Below, piece after piece: positions 6,666 to 14,984 of a stretch of 22,889 nucleotides of DNA. The stretch is from IMG/VR virus record IMGVR_UViG_3300009548_000032, positions 1-22,889 of that record; one strand, given 5' to 3'. A program made the position numbers and the translations under genes. Within the stretch, counting starts at the first letter, position 1; each line of letters opens with the position of its first letter. Below the pieces are notes generated by a model. It saw only the letters and a program-made list of their open reading frames with translations. It was not told the DNA's origin and ran no database searches. Source of the DNA: a virus.

Positions 6666-8887
6666 TGGCTGAAGTACCTTACACTGGCACCAGCCAAACG
6701 GTATTGCCGCAAGAACAAATTGGCGGAGACTATCTGCAAGTTCAGGCCAATCCGGCCGAAACGGGAGGACTTATTTCACAAGGGGTAGAAAAGGCCGGGC
6801 AGGGCATTGAGGCCGGCGCTCACTTCTTCCAGCAGGTCCAAACGGATCAGATGATAAATGATACTATGGAGAAGGGCCGGCAGATAGTTAAGAACTTCCA
6901 AGCATTACGGGGTGCCGATGCAGACGGCACTGCTCAAGCAGAAACACAGAAGCAATTAAATGAAGTTTGGAAGGCGGGCCGCGCCAATCTTGATACTCCA
7001 TTTCAGCAGCAACAATACGACCAACAAAGTAGAATGTTCTTTGAGCGATTCCTTGCGCCGCAAATTGACAATCATGCAATTCAGCAGAATTTGGTTTATG
7101 CAAATGGGGTGGTGGAAAGTAGAAAAGATAACGGCCGATCTATCATAAACGAGGCGCCGTGGGACAATAATGCCTTTACTACCGGCGTCGGCCTAATGCA
7201 TGATGCGTATATAAAGCAGGCGCAGTTGAAGTATGGACAAAACTTACCGAAAGAAATCTTAGATCAGGTACAGCAACAGACGGAAATCGATGCGACGGAG
7301 AGTAGAATCCTCGCGCTGCTGCCAAGCGATCCAGTTATGGCAAAAGCTATATTTGATTCGCCGAAGAATAATAAAGCATTATCTTCTGCCCCAAATTTTG
7401 ATACTCTTTCTGCTCATGTTGAAACGGCATATAATAGACAAATTGCTGGGCCTATTGCAGATCAAAAATTAGCACAAATAGGTGTGGTAAACACTCCTAC
7501 CGGCCCAACCCTCACCCCACGGCCCATCGGCCCTTCACAAATAAATTCCCTCATCGACATTCTACACAATCAAGAAAGTGGAGGCGCAAATGCCGCTCCG
7601 ACTTCACCTGCGGGTGCTGTTGGCCCTATGCAGATCAAACCTGCCACTTTTGCCCAATATTCCCGCCCCGGCGAAAACCTGGATATTAACAATCTTGCAG
7701 ATCAGCGCACTGTTGCTGGTAGAATTATTGAAGACGGCCTGCGCCTTAGTGGCGGTAATCCTGCGGGCGCTGCTGTGGCTTACTTCTCAGGGGCGGGAAA
7801 TGTTGCGCCGCCTGGAAGCCCAACTCCTTGGAAGAAGGATTTAGTTGATCCGACAAACGGCCTCAGCACGTCGCAATATGTACAGCAGGTAAGTGCTAAG
7901 AGTGCCAAGGCGGGAATGCTTATCGATAAGGCGGCGGTGCTCGATCAGATTGACAAGGACTACCCAAATAACCCCGCCCTCGCCCAAGCCATCCGCTCCC
8001 ACATCAATGAAAGATTTGCCATTGCCAACCAAGTACAACAGAGCGCGGCCCTGGAACAGGAGAATTGGAGAAACCAGACGGCCGCTAACTTTGCCTCTGA
8101 AATTGTTAAATCAACTTTGCCGGGGCAGACCTTGGCGCCGGATTTTTATTCTAGGGTGGCAACTGCATTGCAAAATGGACTCAGCGCATCTGCTGGAGAA
8201 GGATTGTATAGATTTGCGCGCCAAGCTTCTACTGACGCAATAAGCCAAACGGCGAAAGAGTATGGTTCAGGTTTTCTTGATGTAGTGCGGCGGCTTAATC
8301 TGCCTGCTGATGATCCTAATCGTATCTCTAATGATAGCCAGTTAGTTTCCTATCTCGGCGCCAACCCGGATCAATTAAAGCCGAGTGGGGTTACTGAGGC
8401 GTCTAGATTTTTGAAAATGGCCCATGAGCAGCCGGGGCAAAGTCTTATGATTGAGCAATTCTTAAAAACTGCTCGTAGTCAAATAGTTGGGCCGGAAGTA
8501 AAGGGATATCCCAACCCCGAAGCAGAGCAGAAGTATTCATCTTGGCTTACCGCCGCGCTGCCTCAAATCTATAAAGGTATTGATGAAGGCAAGCCGATTT
8601 CGGAACTGACGAAAGAGGGCAGCCCGCTTGATTTGGATATTAAGAAACTTATACAGCCATTGGCTGAAAAGATAAATGCCCCCTCTGCGCCGGCCCCTAT
8701 CCGCGCTCCTGGCTTTACTTTCGACCTCACAAAGCACGACATCTCCACTCCTGAAGGTATCGCCAATACCCGCGCCGGAATTGTTGACGCATATCAAGCG
8801 TCCTCTAAAACCGCCCGCGATTGGGATTTGGCCCACGACGCACTTACTAAACTCCCTCAAGGCCCTCAAGCGCCGGTGAGTAAGTAA
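6665..8887 (+). CDS. Ejection protein with SLT lytic transglycosylase domain
   Basis: A 740-residue internal virion protein in the T7 gp15/gp16 position. Residues about 290-385 form a lytic transglycosylase domain: the catalytic glutamate is probably E304 in HNQESGG, followed by SPAGAVGPMQIKPATF and a later GNPAGAAVAYFSGAGN. That is the usual ES-GAxGxMQ-NPxxAxxxYxxG layout of SLT/goose-lysozyme-like folds. The N-terminal 280 residues and C-terminal 350 residues are helical and Gln/Ala-rich with no clear family. Such proteins are ejected with the DNA and open the peptidoglycan for passage across the envelope. The start follows CGGAGGT and overlaps the previous stop as TAATG. Enzyme assignment is strong; which of gp15 and gp16 it corresponds to is not settled. 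Confidence 0.85.
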   Translation: MAEVPYTGTSQTVLPQEQIGGDYLQVQANPAETGGLISQGVEKAGQGIEAGAHFFQQVQTDQMINDTMEKGRQIVKNFQALRGADADGTAQAETQKQLNEVWKAGRANLDTPFQQQQYDQQSRMFFERFLAPQIDNHAIQQNLVYANGVVESRKDNGRSIINEAPWDNNAFTTGVGLMHDAYIKQAQLKYGQNLPKEILDQVQQQTEIDATESRILALLPSDPVMAKAIFDSPKNNKALSSAPNFDTLSAHVETAYNRQIAGPIADQKLAQIGVVNTPTGPTLTPRPIGPSQINSLIDILHNQESGGANAAPTSPAGAVGPMQIKPATFAQYSRPGENLDINNLADQRTVAGRIIEDGLRLSGGNPAGAAVAYFSGAGNVAPPGSPTPWKKDLVDPTNGLSTSQYVQQVSAKSAKAGMLIDKAAVLDQIDKDYPNNPALAQAIRSHINERFAIANQVQQSAALEQENWRNQTAANFASEIVKSTLPGQTLAPDFYSRVATALQNGLSASAGEGLYRFARQASTDAISQTAKEYGSGFLDVVRRLNLPADDPNRISNDSQLVSYLGANPDQLKPSGVTEASRFLKMAHEQPGQSLMIEQFLKTARSQIVGPEVKGYPNPEAEQKYSSWLTAALPQIYKGIDEGKPISELTKEGSPLDLDIKKLIQPLAEKINAPSAPAPIRAPGFTFDLTKHDISTPEGIANTRAGIVDAYQASSKTARDWDLAHDALTKLPQGPQAPVSK

Positions 8888-8888
8888 T

Positions 8889-11800
8889 ATGGATGGATCA
8901 GTAGAAACTCTTCTTGGGCCGCGCCCTGGAACTGATAGTAGTGACTTGGGGCCTCGGCCGCAGGAAGGGGCGGGGCTCGGCTATCAGGGGCAATCGGAGG
9001 AGGAGAGTGATGCTTATACTAGACTTGGGGTGGGTGTCGGCCATGTGCTGAAAGCAATGGCGGGGTCGGCCGGCAACGCCATGTCTGAAGATCAATTCAG
9101 CGGCCCGGTACAGGAGGAGCTACGCAAAGCCAAGATAATTGGGCCGGATAGCAGCCACGGAAACCTCATTCAGCAATTCAACGAGCAGGTACTTCGGCCC
9201 CTAATTATGACTGGCGAGTTCGGGGCGCGGCTGATGGGGGCGGGTTTTGGGGCGTATCAGGCGGGAATGGAAAAGGCCGGTGAAGAAGTTGGCGCCCCGA
9301 TACTTGGCCGAGATTTGGCTGCCCTGCCAGAGGCATTTATGGGCCATGCGGAAACTCTCGGCTATATCGCCAAGGGGCGTGAATTAGGAATTATTGGCGA
9401 TCGGGCCGATATAGCCGCACCTGTAGTAACTCCTGGCAAGCCGCCCCTGCCTATCCTTGAATCAAAGCTTCCTCTTGAGCCGGATACCATCACCAAGCCC
9501 CTAGACATTCACACCCTTGCCCGGCAAATTGACCCCCCTACTTTCCAAGTCTTCGACGCCCTTCAATCCCGTAACGAGATGCTCCGCGAGCAAATTAATA
9601 CTCTCGCCGAGGTGCGCGGCGAAGTACCGCCAAGCCCTGAACTGGCTGCTTTGCAAGAAAAAGAGGGCAGTATTCTTAGTAAGGTTAATGGGGTAGAGGA
9701 GAGGCTTACTAAGAAGCAAAGTACGGCCCTGGCGGATATCAGGGGGCAGATGGCTGAGTTGCCGACGCCGCAAATTGATACTTCTGAGATGGCGGAATTG
9801 AGGGCGCAGATTCAGAAGAATGACTATCAGATGCGGGACTTGGCCGTGCCGATTAGTAAGGCGTATGATGAGGCGAAGATGAGGATGCCAGCGCCGGCAG
9901 AAATTCAGCCTGAGACAGCCCCGCCCGCCCCGGCCGAAGCACCGAAAGAAATCCTCTCTTCCCAAGGCACCGTCATTTCCTCGCCCGAAATGTTTGATAG
10001 TATTGCCGCAAGTGAAAAGCAAAAGCTGGTCGCGGCCGGGCGCCCGGAGGAAGAAGCTAATCTTGTCTCTCAACTTATCGCCATGCACTATCAAACTTTA
10101 GCTCAATACTTTGATGGGGCGAAGGGCACGGCGGAGGAGTTGTATAAGAGTGAGGCGCCTCTCATTGAAGGTAAAAGAAAACTTACTATAAATGATGTTA
10201 ATACTATTGATTTTAATCAAACAACTCAAGGGCGTCTTCGTACATTTTCTGATAATAAGACAATTGTTAAATTATTTAAATCTGCCGATGCAAGCACTTT
10301 CATACATGAAACTGGTCATAAATGGTTAAGTGAATTAATGCTTGCTGCAAAAGATGACATGGCACCGCAGCAACTTAAAGACTTAGTAAGTGCTACTCGG
10401 AAATGGTTGGGCGTATCTGAACAATTAGATATGACTAACTTAAAAAATAAAACTGTAAAAGAAGCTCATGAAAAGTGGGCAACAGCGTTTGAAAGATATC
10501 TTTATGATGGACAAGCACCAACACCTATACTCGCCAAAGTATTTAATCAATTTAGAGATTGGTTAGCTGCAATTAAAGGTAAAGTTGAAAAACTTATGCC
10601 CATCTCCAATGATATCAAAGATGTCTTTGATAAGCTCATCACCCCCAATCCCGAGCGGCAGCCGGTGGGGAAAATTGAGCCGGCCGGCAAGGCCATTGCC
10701 GATATTCACGAAGCCGATGCGAAACTTACCCCTTCCAATCAGGCCGATGCGGTAGGAGATTTAGTAAACTCCGAAATTCACGCAATGGTCGAATCCCATC
10801 CTAATTTGAAAGAGGCAGTAAATGGACCTACAATCCAACCCGGACTTGAAGGAGGCCGAGGCGGCGGCGATGGCAACGAGGTTGCAGGAGCTAGACCAAC
10901 AGAGCCTCACGCCGGAGGAACAGCAGTTACTTCCCCATCTCCAGAGATCGGTCGGGGCGCTGGTACAACTGAGGGGGAAGGCAAAGGCGGCGAGGCAGCC
11001 GGCCCTGGGATAAAAGTAGAAGAGACGGGCGGCGCGGGCGGCGCTACTGTTGCGGATGCGGTTAAAACTACTGAGCGTAGCTCATCGAAGTTCATTGACA
11101 AGGCCGGGAATATCCGACGCGATACCCTCAATATGGCCTCCGATGTTTTTCAGGCGATAAAAGACGCCTCTACGGCCGCCGGTGAATTTATGTCGGCCCG
11201 GCGCGGAAAGCTTAGTCTTGCCGAGCAGCAAATGATGGCAGACGAACTTGGCCTGGAGCATATTGATGCGTGGAAAGTAGGGCAAACTTTCAATGCAGAG
11301 CAGATCATTCATGTAAGAAATCTCATGATTGGCGCGGCGGCAGACGTAAAAGAAGCGATGAATAAGGCTTTTGAGACTGGCGATCCGAATGATCTATTGG
11401 CTTTTGCAAAGAGCCGTGCCCGCCTCTCTATGATAGCAGAAGTGGTATCAGGAGTAACTGCGGAAGCAGGTCGGGCATTGGCCGCGTTTAGAAATATCAA
11501 AGGGTTTAGAGAATCACTAGATCTAATTAATTTCCTAAAAGAAACTCAAGGCATGGATTTATTTCAGATGCAGCAGATGGCCGAACACGGTCGTTCGCTT
11601 AATACTACTCATCAAATAGTTAAATTTATGAACGACAGCTATACCAAGCCCGACTTTGCCAGCAGGATGATTTATTACTATGTAAATGCCCTCATCTCCG
11701 GCTCAATGACACATATTCGGTATAGTATTGGTAATGCCATCAATGCCGTGGCGCGGCCCTTGGCAGTAATTCCCATCGCCGCCGCACAAGGAGCAATACA

Positions 11801-13493
11801 GGAAGCGTTGGGGTTGGAAGTAAAGAATAGGGTGTATCTTGGCGAAGCCGGCGCGCAACTTCATGCGATGTACAAAGGGGCGCAAGATGGAATTAGGGCC
11901 GGCGCAGAAGCATTCAGATCCGGGCAAAGCCCATTACTACCAGGAGAAAGGGTGCGGAGCGGCTTCAATTATGGTAATAATCCAATCATTGAGAATTGGG
12001 CTTATAAGAAGGCGGTGAAGGAGGGATTGCAAGACGATGCATTGCGGGCGCGGATTGGGGAGTTGGTAAAGAAACCTGATTATACCGAGCTTGAGGCATT
12101 ATTCGGTGAGGCCATTTCGTATCCGGGGCGCACCGTTTCGGCAATTCACTCTTTTTTCAAGTCACTACGCTATGAGCAAAATATCGCCGGGTTGGCTTAT
12201 CGTACTGCTACGAAAGAGGGACTGACCGGGGCAGCATTCGACCGGCGCATTGCGGAACTTACTGAACGCCCCACCCTTGATATGATGGCGAAGGTTACAG
12301 AGGATAAGCCCGATTTGCTTCCTGCCGGCCTCCGCGAAAATATCAACGACGCCACGACCGACGCGCTAAAAGAACTTTATATGCGTAATACCGAATATGG
12401 CACAGCCATGTATCATCTCGCCGCCGCAGTAAATATGACGCCGGCCGTAAAACTCATAGTACCGTTTTTGAAAATTGGTACAGAGATCATCAACGAAGCG
12501 GTGGAATATTCCCCGGCGGCTGTTTTACAGGGCAAGGAAGTAAGGCAGAACTTGATTGGGCGCGGCGCTAAGGCGGACTTACAGCGGGCGAAGGTAATCT
12601 TCGGCACGTCGCTTATGGGAGCCACGTCGTTGATGGTATTACAGGGCATCGCTACCAGCGACGGGCCGACCGATCCGAGAGAGCGGGAAAATTGGCTTAA
12701 GCTGCACCGGCCCAATTCTATCAATATCGGCAACCTTTGGATACCCTATCAGGGCCTGGGCCATCTTGGTATGCTCATGCGATTTAGTGCCAACGTCACC
12801 GACACAGTACAAGGATGGGATGATAAAGAAGGCGGCCAAATCGCTGGGGAATTCTTTCATGACATTACCAGATCGATACTTGATGAAAGTTGGATGCGCG
12901 GCGCCCACGATATGATGGAGGCGATGTACGATGAAAAGGGGCCGACAGCAGCGCGGTTTATCCGCAGCTTTGCCACTAACTGGCTGCCCTATTCAGTAGG
13001 ATTGGGCCAAGTTGCGCGGATGATTGATCCATATCAGAGAAAGGTGGATGATCTTGGGTCGGAAAATCTCTGGGGAATATTGAGCGCGGCGCAGGCGAAA
13101 GTACCTTTGCTCAGTCAGCGCCTAATGCCCCGGCGAGATTCCTATGGCGAGCCGATAGAGAGCTATGTTGGAAAGTATAGCAACGATCCGACGACGCTGA
13201 TGCTCGATGATTTGCAAACGGGGATTGGGTACTTGCCTAAGAATATCGGCGGGGTTCAACTTGATGAAAATCAATATGATGATTACCAACGTATTGCGGG
13301 GCGGTATACCAAAGCCCTTCTTGATAAGATGGCTTCAAATCCTTACTTCATGAAAATGAAGCCGGAGCATAAGATTGACGCAATTAACGCAACCATAGGC
13401 GCGGCCCGGAAGGGGGCGAAGAATGCTATGTTTGCAAAGTATCCTGATGTATATAAACAAATTGTCGATAACGCCCAAGACGACGTAGAGTGA
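8889..13493 (+). CDS. Giant polyvalent ejection protein with metallopeptidase-like and LPD38-like domains
   Basis: A 1534-residue protein closing the ejection operon. Order of parts: residues 1-190 Gly/Ala-rich; 230-330 predicted coiled coil; about 425-575 a domain with HETGH at 473-477 and AHEKWATAFERYLYDG from 526 (zincin-like, with H473, H477 and possibly E528 as ligands); 645-710 a Gly/Glu/Thr low-complexity linker; 1010-1050 a hydrophobic stretch (PLAVIPIAAAQGA); and about 1230-1320 a segment with SDGPTDPRERENWLK and PNSINIGNLWIPYQGLG that resembles the large polyvalent protein-associated domain 38. Such proteins are carried in the capsid and enter the cell first. DNA for 10160-10610 is much more A+T-rich than its flanks, and a second frame runs under the linker. 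Peptidase activity is inferred only from motif. Confidence 0.75.
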   Translation: MDGSVETLLGPRPGTDSSDLGPRPQEGAGLGYQGQSEEESDAYTRLGVGVGHVLKAMAGSAGNAMSEDQFSGPVQEELRKAKIIGPDSSHGNLIQQFNEQVLRPLIMTGEFGARLMGAGFGAYQAGMEKAGEEVGAPILGRDLAALPEAFMGHAETLGYIAKGRELGIIGDRADIAAPVVTPGKPPLPILESKLPLEPDTITKPLDIHTLARQIDPPTFQVFDALQSRNEMLREQINTLAEVRGEVPPSPELAALQEKEGSILSKVNGVEERLTKKQSTALADIRGQMAELPTPQIDTSEMAELRAQIQKNDYQMRDLAVPISKAYDEAKMRMPAPAEIQPETAPPAPAEAPKEILSSQGTVISSPEMFDSIAASEKQKLVAAGRPEEEANLVSQLIAMHYQTLAQYFDGAKGTAEELYKSEAPLIEGKRKLTINDVNTIDFNQTTQGRLRTFSDNKTIVKLFKSADASTFIHETGHKWLSELMLAAKDDMAPQQLKDLVSATRKWLGVSEQLDMTNLKNKTVKEAHEKWATAFERYLYDGQAPTPILAKVFNQFRDWLAAIKGKVEKLMPISNDIKDVFDKLITPNPERQPVGKIEPAGKAIADIHEADAKLTPSNQADAVGDLVNSEIHAMVESHPNLKEAVNGPTIQPGLEGGRGGGDGNEVAGARPTEPHAGGTAVTSPSPEIGRGAGTTEGEGKGGEAAGPGIKVEETGGAGGATVADAVKTTERSSSKFIDKAGNIRRDTLNMASDVFQAIKDASTAAGEFMSARRGKLSLAEQQMMADELGLEHIDAWKVGQTFNAEQIIHVRNLMIGAAADVKEAMNKAFETGDPNDLLAFAKSRARLSMIAEVVSGVTAEAGRALAAFRNIKGFRESLDLINFLKETQGMDLFQMQQMAEHGRSLNTTHQIVKFMNDSYTKPDFASRMIYYYVNALISGSMTHIRYSIGNAINAVARPLAVIPIAAAQGAIQEALGLEVKNRVYLGEAGAQLHAMYKGAQDGIRAGAEAFRSGQSPLLPGERVRSGFNYGNNPIIENWAYKKAVKEGLQDDALRARIGELVKKPDYTELEALFGEAISYPGRTVSAIHSFFKSLRYEQNIAGLAYRTATKEGLTGAAFDRRIAELTERPTLDMMAKVTEDKPDLLPAGLRENINDATTDALKELYMRNTEYGTAMYHLAAAVNMTPAVKLIVPFLKIGTEIINEAVEYSPAAVLQGKEVRQNLIGRGAKADLQRAKVIFGTSLMGATSLMVLQGIATSDGPTDPRERENWLKLHRPNSINIGNLWIPYQGLGHLGMLMRFSANVTDTVQGWDDKEGGQIAGEFFHDITRSILDESWMRGAHDMMEAMYDEKGPTAARFIRSFATNWLPYSVGLGQVARMIDPYQRKVDDLGSENLWGILSAAQAKVPLLSQRLMPRRDSYGEPIESYVGKYSNDPTTLMLDDLQTGIGYLPKNIGGVQLDENQYDDYQRIAGRYTKALLDKMASNPYFMKMKPEHKIDAINATIGAARKGAKNAMFAKYPDVYKQIVDNAQDDVE
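10822..11013 (+). CDS. Candidate nested gene overprinted in the giant ejection gene
   Basis: A 63-codon frame in another phase inside the 1534-residue gene. It begins with ATG directly after an in-phase TAA (10819-10821) and is preceded by AGAGG six bases before the ATG, a strong ribosome binding site. The product would be a charged, amphipathic helical protein: NPDLKEAEAAAMATRLQELD, LTPEEQQLLPHLQ, then a basic tail LRGKAKAARQPALG. It looks more like a folded helical protein than the host frame does: in the host frame the same bases give only a Gly/Glu/Thr/Pro low-complexity linker, and the linker spans the same interval. No function is known. It may instead be a chance frame or the trace of compensating frameshifts. 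Confidence 0.45.
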   Translation: MDLQSNPDLKEAEAAAMATRLQELDQQSLTPEEQQLLPHLQRSVGALVQLRGKAKAARQPALG

Positions 13494-13508
13494 TGAAAGG
13501 AAAAGGTG

Positions 13509-13745
13509 ATGAGTGAACAAACAAATGTGGCAAATTTAATAGATCACGCGGCCGCCGTTGCCGCTGTAAGTTCTGCTGCCGCTGTAAGTTCTACTACAAA
13601 TATAATGGCAGAAATTTCCTGGTGGATGCCCTTCTTGGCTTCTACTTGCGCAGTGTTTTGGTACATAATACGTTTCATATCTTGGATTAGGCATAAACTT
13701 GGTCATATTGAAAAAATGCCTAAGGATGATGGAGGAGGGAATTGA
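13509..13745 (+). CDS. Small membrane protein, holin candidate
   Basis: A 78-residue protein with one clear membrane segment at about 36-60 (WWMPFLASTCAVFWYIIRF), an Ala/Ser-rich N-terminal arm and a basic then acidic C-terminal tail (WIRHKLGHIEKMPKDDGGGN). Size, single membrane segment and position directly before an endolysin fit a class II or III holin such as T7 gp17.5, which makes the inner-membrane lesion timed for lysis. A GTG at 13506 would add one residue; ATG at 13509 is preferred because AAAGGAAAAGGTG lies at good spacing. An 18-bp tandem repeat in the N-terminal arm duplicates AAVSS. The following gene begins two bases after the stop. Holin function is inferred from context. Confidence 0.6.
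   Translation: MSEQTNVANLIDHAAAVAAVSSAAAVSSTTNIMAEISWWMPFLASTCAVFWYIIRFISWIRHKLGHIEKMPKDDGGGN
13560..13595 (+). repeat. 18-bp tandem direct repeat in holin-like gene
   Basis: Two adjacent copies of an 18-base unit (13560-13577 and 13578-13595) differ at one position, G575 versus A593. Because the unit is six codons long, it keeps the frame and duplicates the AAVSS-A/T peptide in the N-terminal arm of the holin-like protein. Slippage could expand or contract it without breaking the gene. Confidence 0.85.
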
Positions 13746-13746
13746 A

Positions 13747-14250
13747 ATGACTATGACGCCAAAGTTTTTCGTAAATGCAATAATCCGGCCGGCGAATACG
13801 GCGCTGGGGTTTGAAAGCCCGCAGGCAGAGCAGCTTATGCTTGGTACGGCTATACATGAAAGTGGCCTCTTGAATATTCAGCAATATGATGGGGGGCCGG
13901 CAGCCGGCTACTTCCAAGAAGAAGAATTCGATCATGATGATTTGCTGAAGAATTATGTTGCTTATCATCCAAGATTTCTAACGGCGTTGAAATCGCTACT
14001 ACCCTCTAATATCGAACCTAGCTTCGACTGTATTATGTCATTCCCAATCTACGCAGCGGCAATTTGCCGTCTACACTACGAGCGGGCGCCCGGCGAAATT
14101 CCCTTTAACTTAACCGGCCAAGCTGCTTACTACAAATCCCACTATAATACACCAGCCGGCGCCGCTACTACTCAAGAATACATCAACAAGTGGAATTCCC
14201 TTGTTGGTGAAGACGCAATTGCCAATTGGCAAACAATTATGGAGATGTAA
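13747..14250 (+). CDS. Lysozyme-like endolysin candidate
   Basis: A 167-residue protein starting MTMTPKFFVNAIIRPANTAL. The start is set by GGAGGAGGGA at 13731-13740, six bases upstream; an upstream in-phase GTG at 13699 would overlap the holin gene and lacks support. The core GTAIHESGLLNIQQYDGGPA followed by GYFQ resembles phage cell-wall hydrolases with a lysozyme-like fold: E38 in HESG would be the general acid, and GG-A-GYFQ matches the G-x-FQ/MQ strand. Further blocks are DHDDLLKNYVAYHPR and CRLHYERAPGEIP. No signal peptide or signal-anchor is seen, so it would need the holin to reach the murein. It sits between a holin candidate and membrane/lipoprotein genes. Cleavage specificity cannot be told from sequence. 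Confidence 0.65.
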   Translation: MTMTPKFFVNAIIRPANTALGFESPQAEQLMLGTAIHESGLLNIQQYDGGPAAGYFQEEEFDHDDLLKNYVAYHPRFLTALKSLLPSNIEPSFDCIMSFPIYAAAICRLHYERAPGEIPFNLTGQAAYYKSHYNTPAGAATTQEYINKWNSLVGEDAIANWQTIMEM

Positions 14251-14251
14251 A

Positions 14252-14656
14252 ATGGACGGTTCTCTTAGCCCGCTAATTTCTCTACTGCCGCCTTGGGCAC
14301 AGACGGCACTGATTTGCTTTCTAATCCTATCCTACCTCGCCGGCCACTTTTGCAGTAATACTGCCAAGCCGCCGCCAAATACACTTTGGGGAAAGATTTA
14401 CGGCGGAATCGAAGTCTTTGGCGGCATCTATAATAAAGCCAAAGAAGTCGGCATACCCGTGCCACCAAAGCCAACAGTAGAAGAGCTTCTACAAAGAATT
14501 GCAGAGCTTGAGGCAAAAGCTCAGGGAAAGACAATCAATGAAGATGTTGTGCCAATCCCCTCTACTGTATCCCCAACTCAGCCGGCCGACCCGTTGCCTG
14601 ATACTCTTATTGATGGCAGTGCTCCCGCCCCGGCCCATACTATGGTGAAGCCATGA
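14252..14656 (+). CDS. Small lysis-cassette membrane protein
   Basis: A 134-residue protein with one N-terminal membrane helix at about 14-32 (QTALICFLILSYLAG) and a Pro-rich turn (AKPPPNTLWGKIYGGIEVF) that recurs in small phage proteins of lysis cassettes. It continues with a short coiled coil VEELLQRIAELEAKA and a disordered Pro/Thr/Ser C-terminus. The start ATG at 14252 follows GGAGATG; an upstream initiator at 14201 would overlap the endolysin gene. The next gene, a lipoprotein, starts within its stop codon (ATGA). The pair of membrane protein and overlapping lipoprotein recalls inner- and outer-membrane spanins, but it is short for an i-spanin and a second holin or antiholin is equally possible. 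Confidence 0.55.
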   Translation: MDGSLSPLISLLPPWAQTALICFLILSYLAGHFCSNTAKPPPNTLWGKIYGGIEVFGGIYNKAKEVGIPVPPKPTVEELLQRIAELEAKAQGKTINEDVVPIPSTVSPTQPADPLPDTLIDGSAPAPAHTMVKP

Positions 14657-14973
14657 AAAAACTTATCATTATTGCCGCCTGCATTGCCCTTTCTGGCTGT
14701 GCAATCGGCCAGAAAGTTGAAAATTATACTATCGGTGATGCAAGCGCGGCGAGCGGATTAGCGGCGACGATGGGCGATACAACTGCAAAGGCTTGCTATG
14801 ACTTTATTGGCAAGGCCGTAGCGGCCATCCCTGAGCAGCCGGCCGATCCTGGAGTACTTTATCTAAATGAACTTACTCGGGCTGGAAAGACGCTTGGCGG
14901 ACAGGTCATGATAAATTGTAATGGAGTTCTGCCATTGCAACAGTTTCTTATTGCGCCGATTAGTATACCTTGA
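14653..14973 (+). CDS. Small lipoprotein of the lysis block
   Basis: A 106-residue protein with a textbook lipoprotein signal: MKKLIIIAACIALSGC, with lipobox L-S-G-C and the lipid-bearing cysteine at residue 16. The residue after Cys is Ala, not Asp, so outer-membrane sorting is expected in a Gram-negative host. The mature part contains DASAASGLAATMGDTTAKACY, a pattern seen in phage lipoproteins near lysis genes, and a second cysteine pair (C47, C94) that could form a disulfide. The ATG overlaps the previous stop by four bases. By position it could act as an outer-membrane spanin, but the mature chain is longer than Rz1 and not proline-rich, so that is only a guess. Confidence 0.65.
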   Translation: MKKLIIIAACIALSGCAIGQKVENYTIGDASAASGLAATMGDTTAKACYDFIGKAVAAIPEQPADPGVLYLNELTRAGKTLGGQVMINCNGVLPLQQFLIAPISIP

Positions 14974-14984
14974 AAGGACTAATT

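Noticed and set aside
7893-8243. 116-codon frame overlapping the transglycosylase ejection gene
   Set aside because: Arg/Pro/Leu-rich translation typical of a shadow frame, without a ribosome binding site, while the host frame keeps normal composition here, unlike the nested frame at 10822.
9501-10094. 197-codon open frame on the minus strand inside the giant ejection gene
   Set aside because: Its translation is rich in Arg, Leu and His without motif or ribosome binding site, as expected opposite a GC-rich coding strand; the plus-strand frame has coiled-coil coding sequence there.
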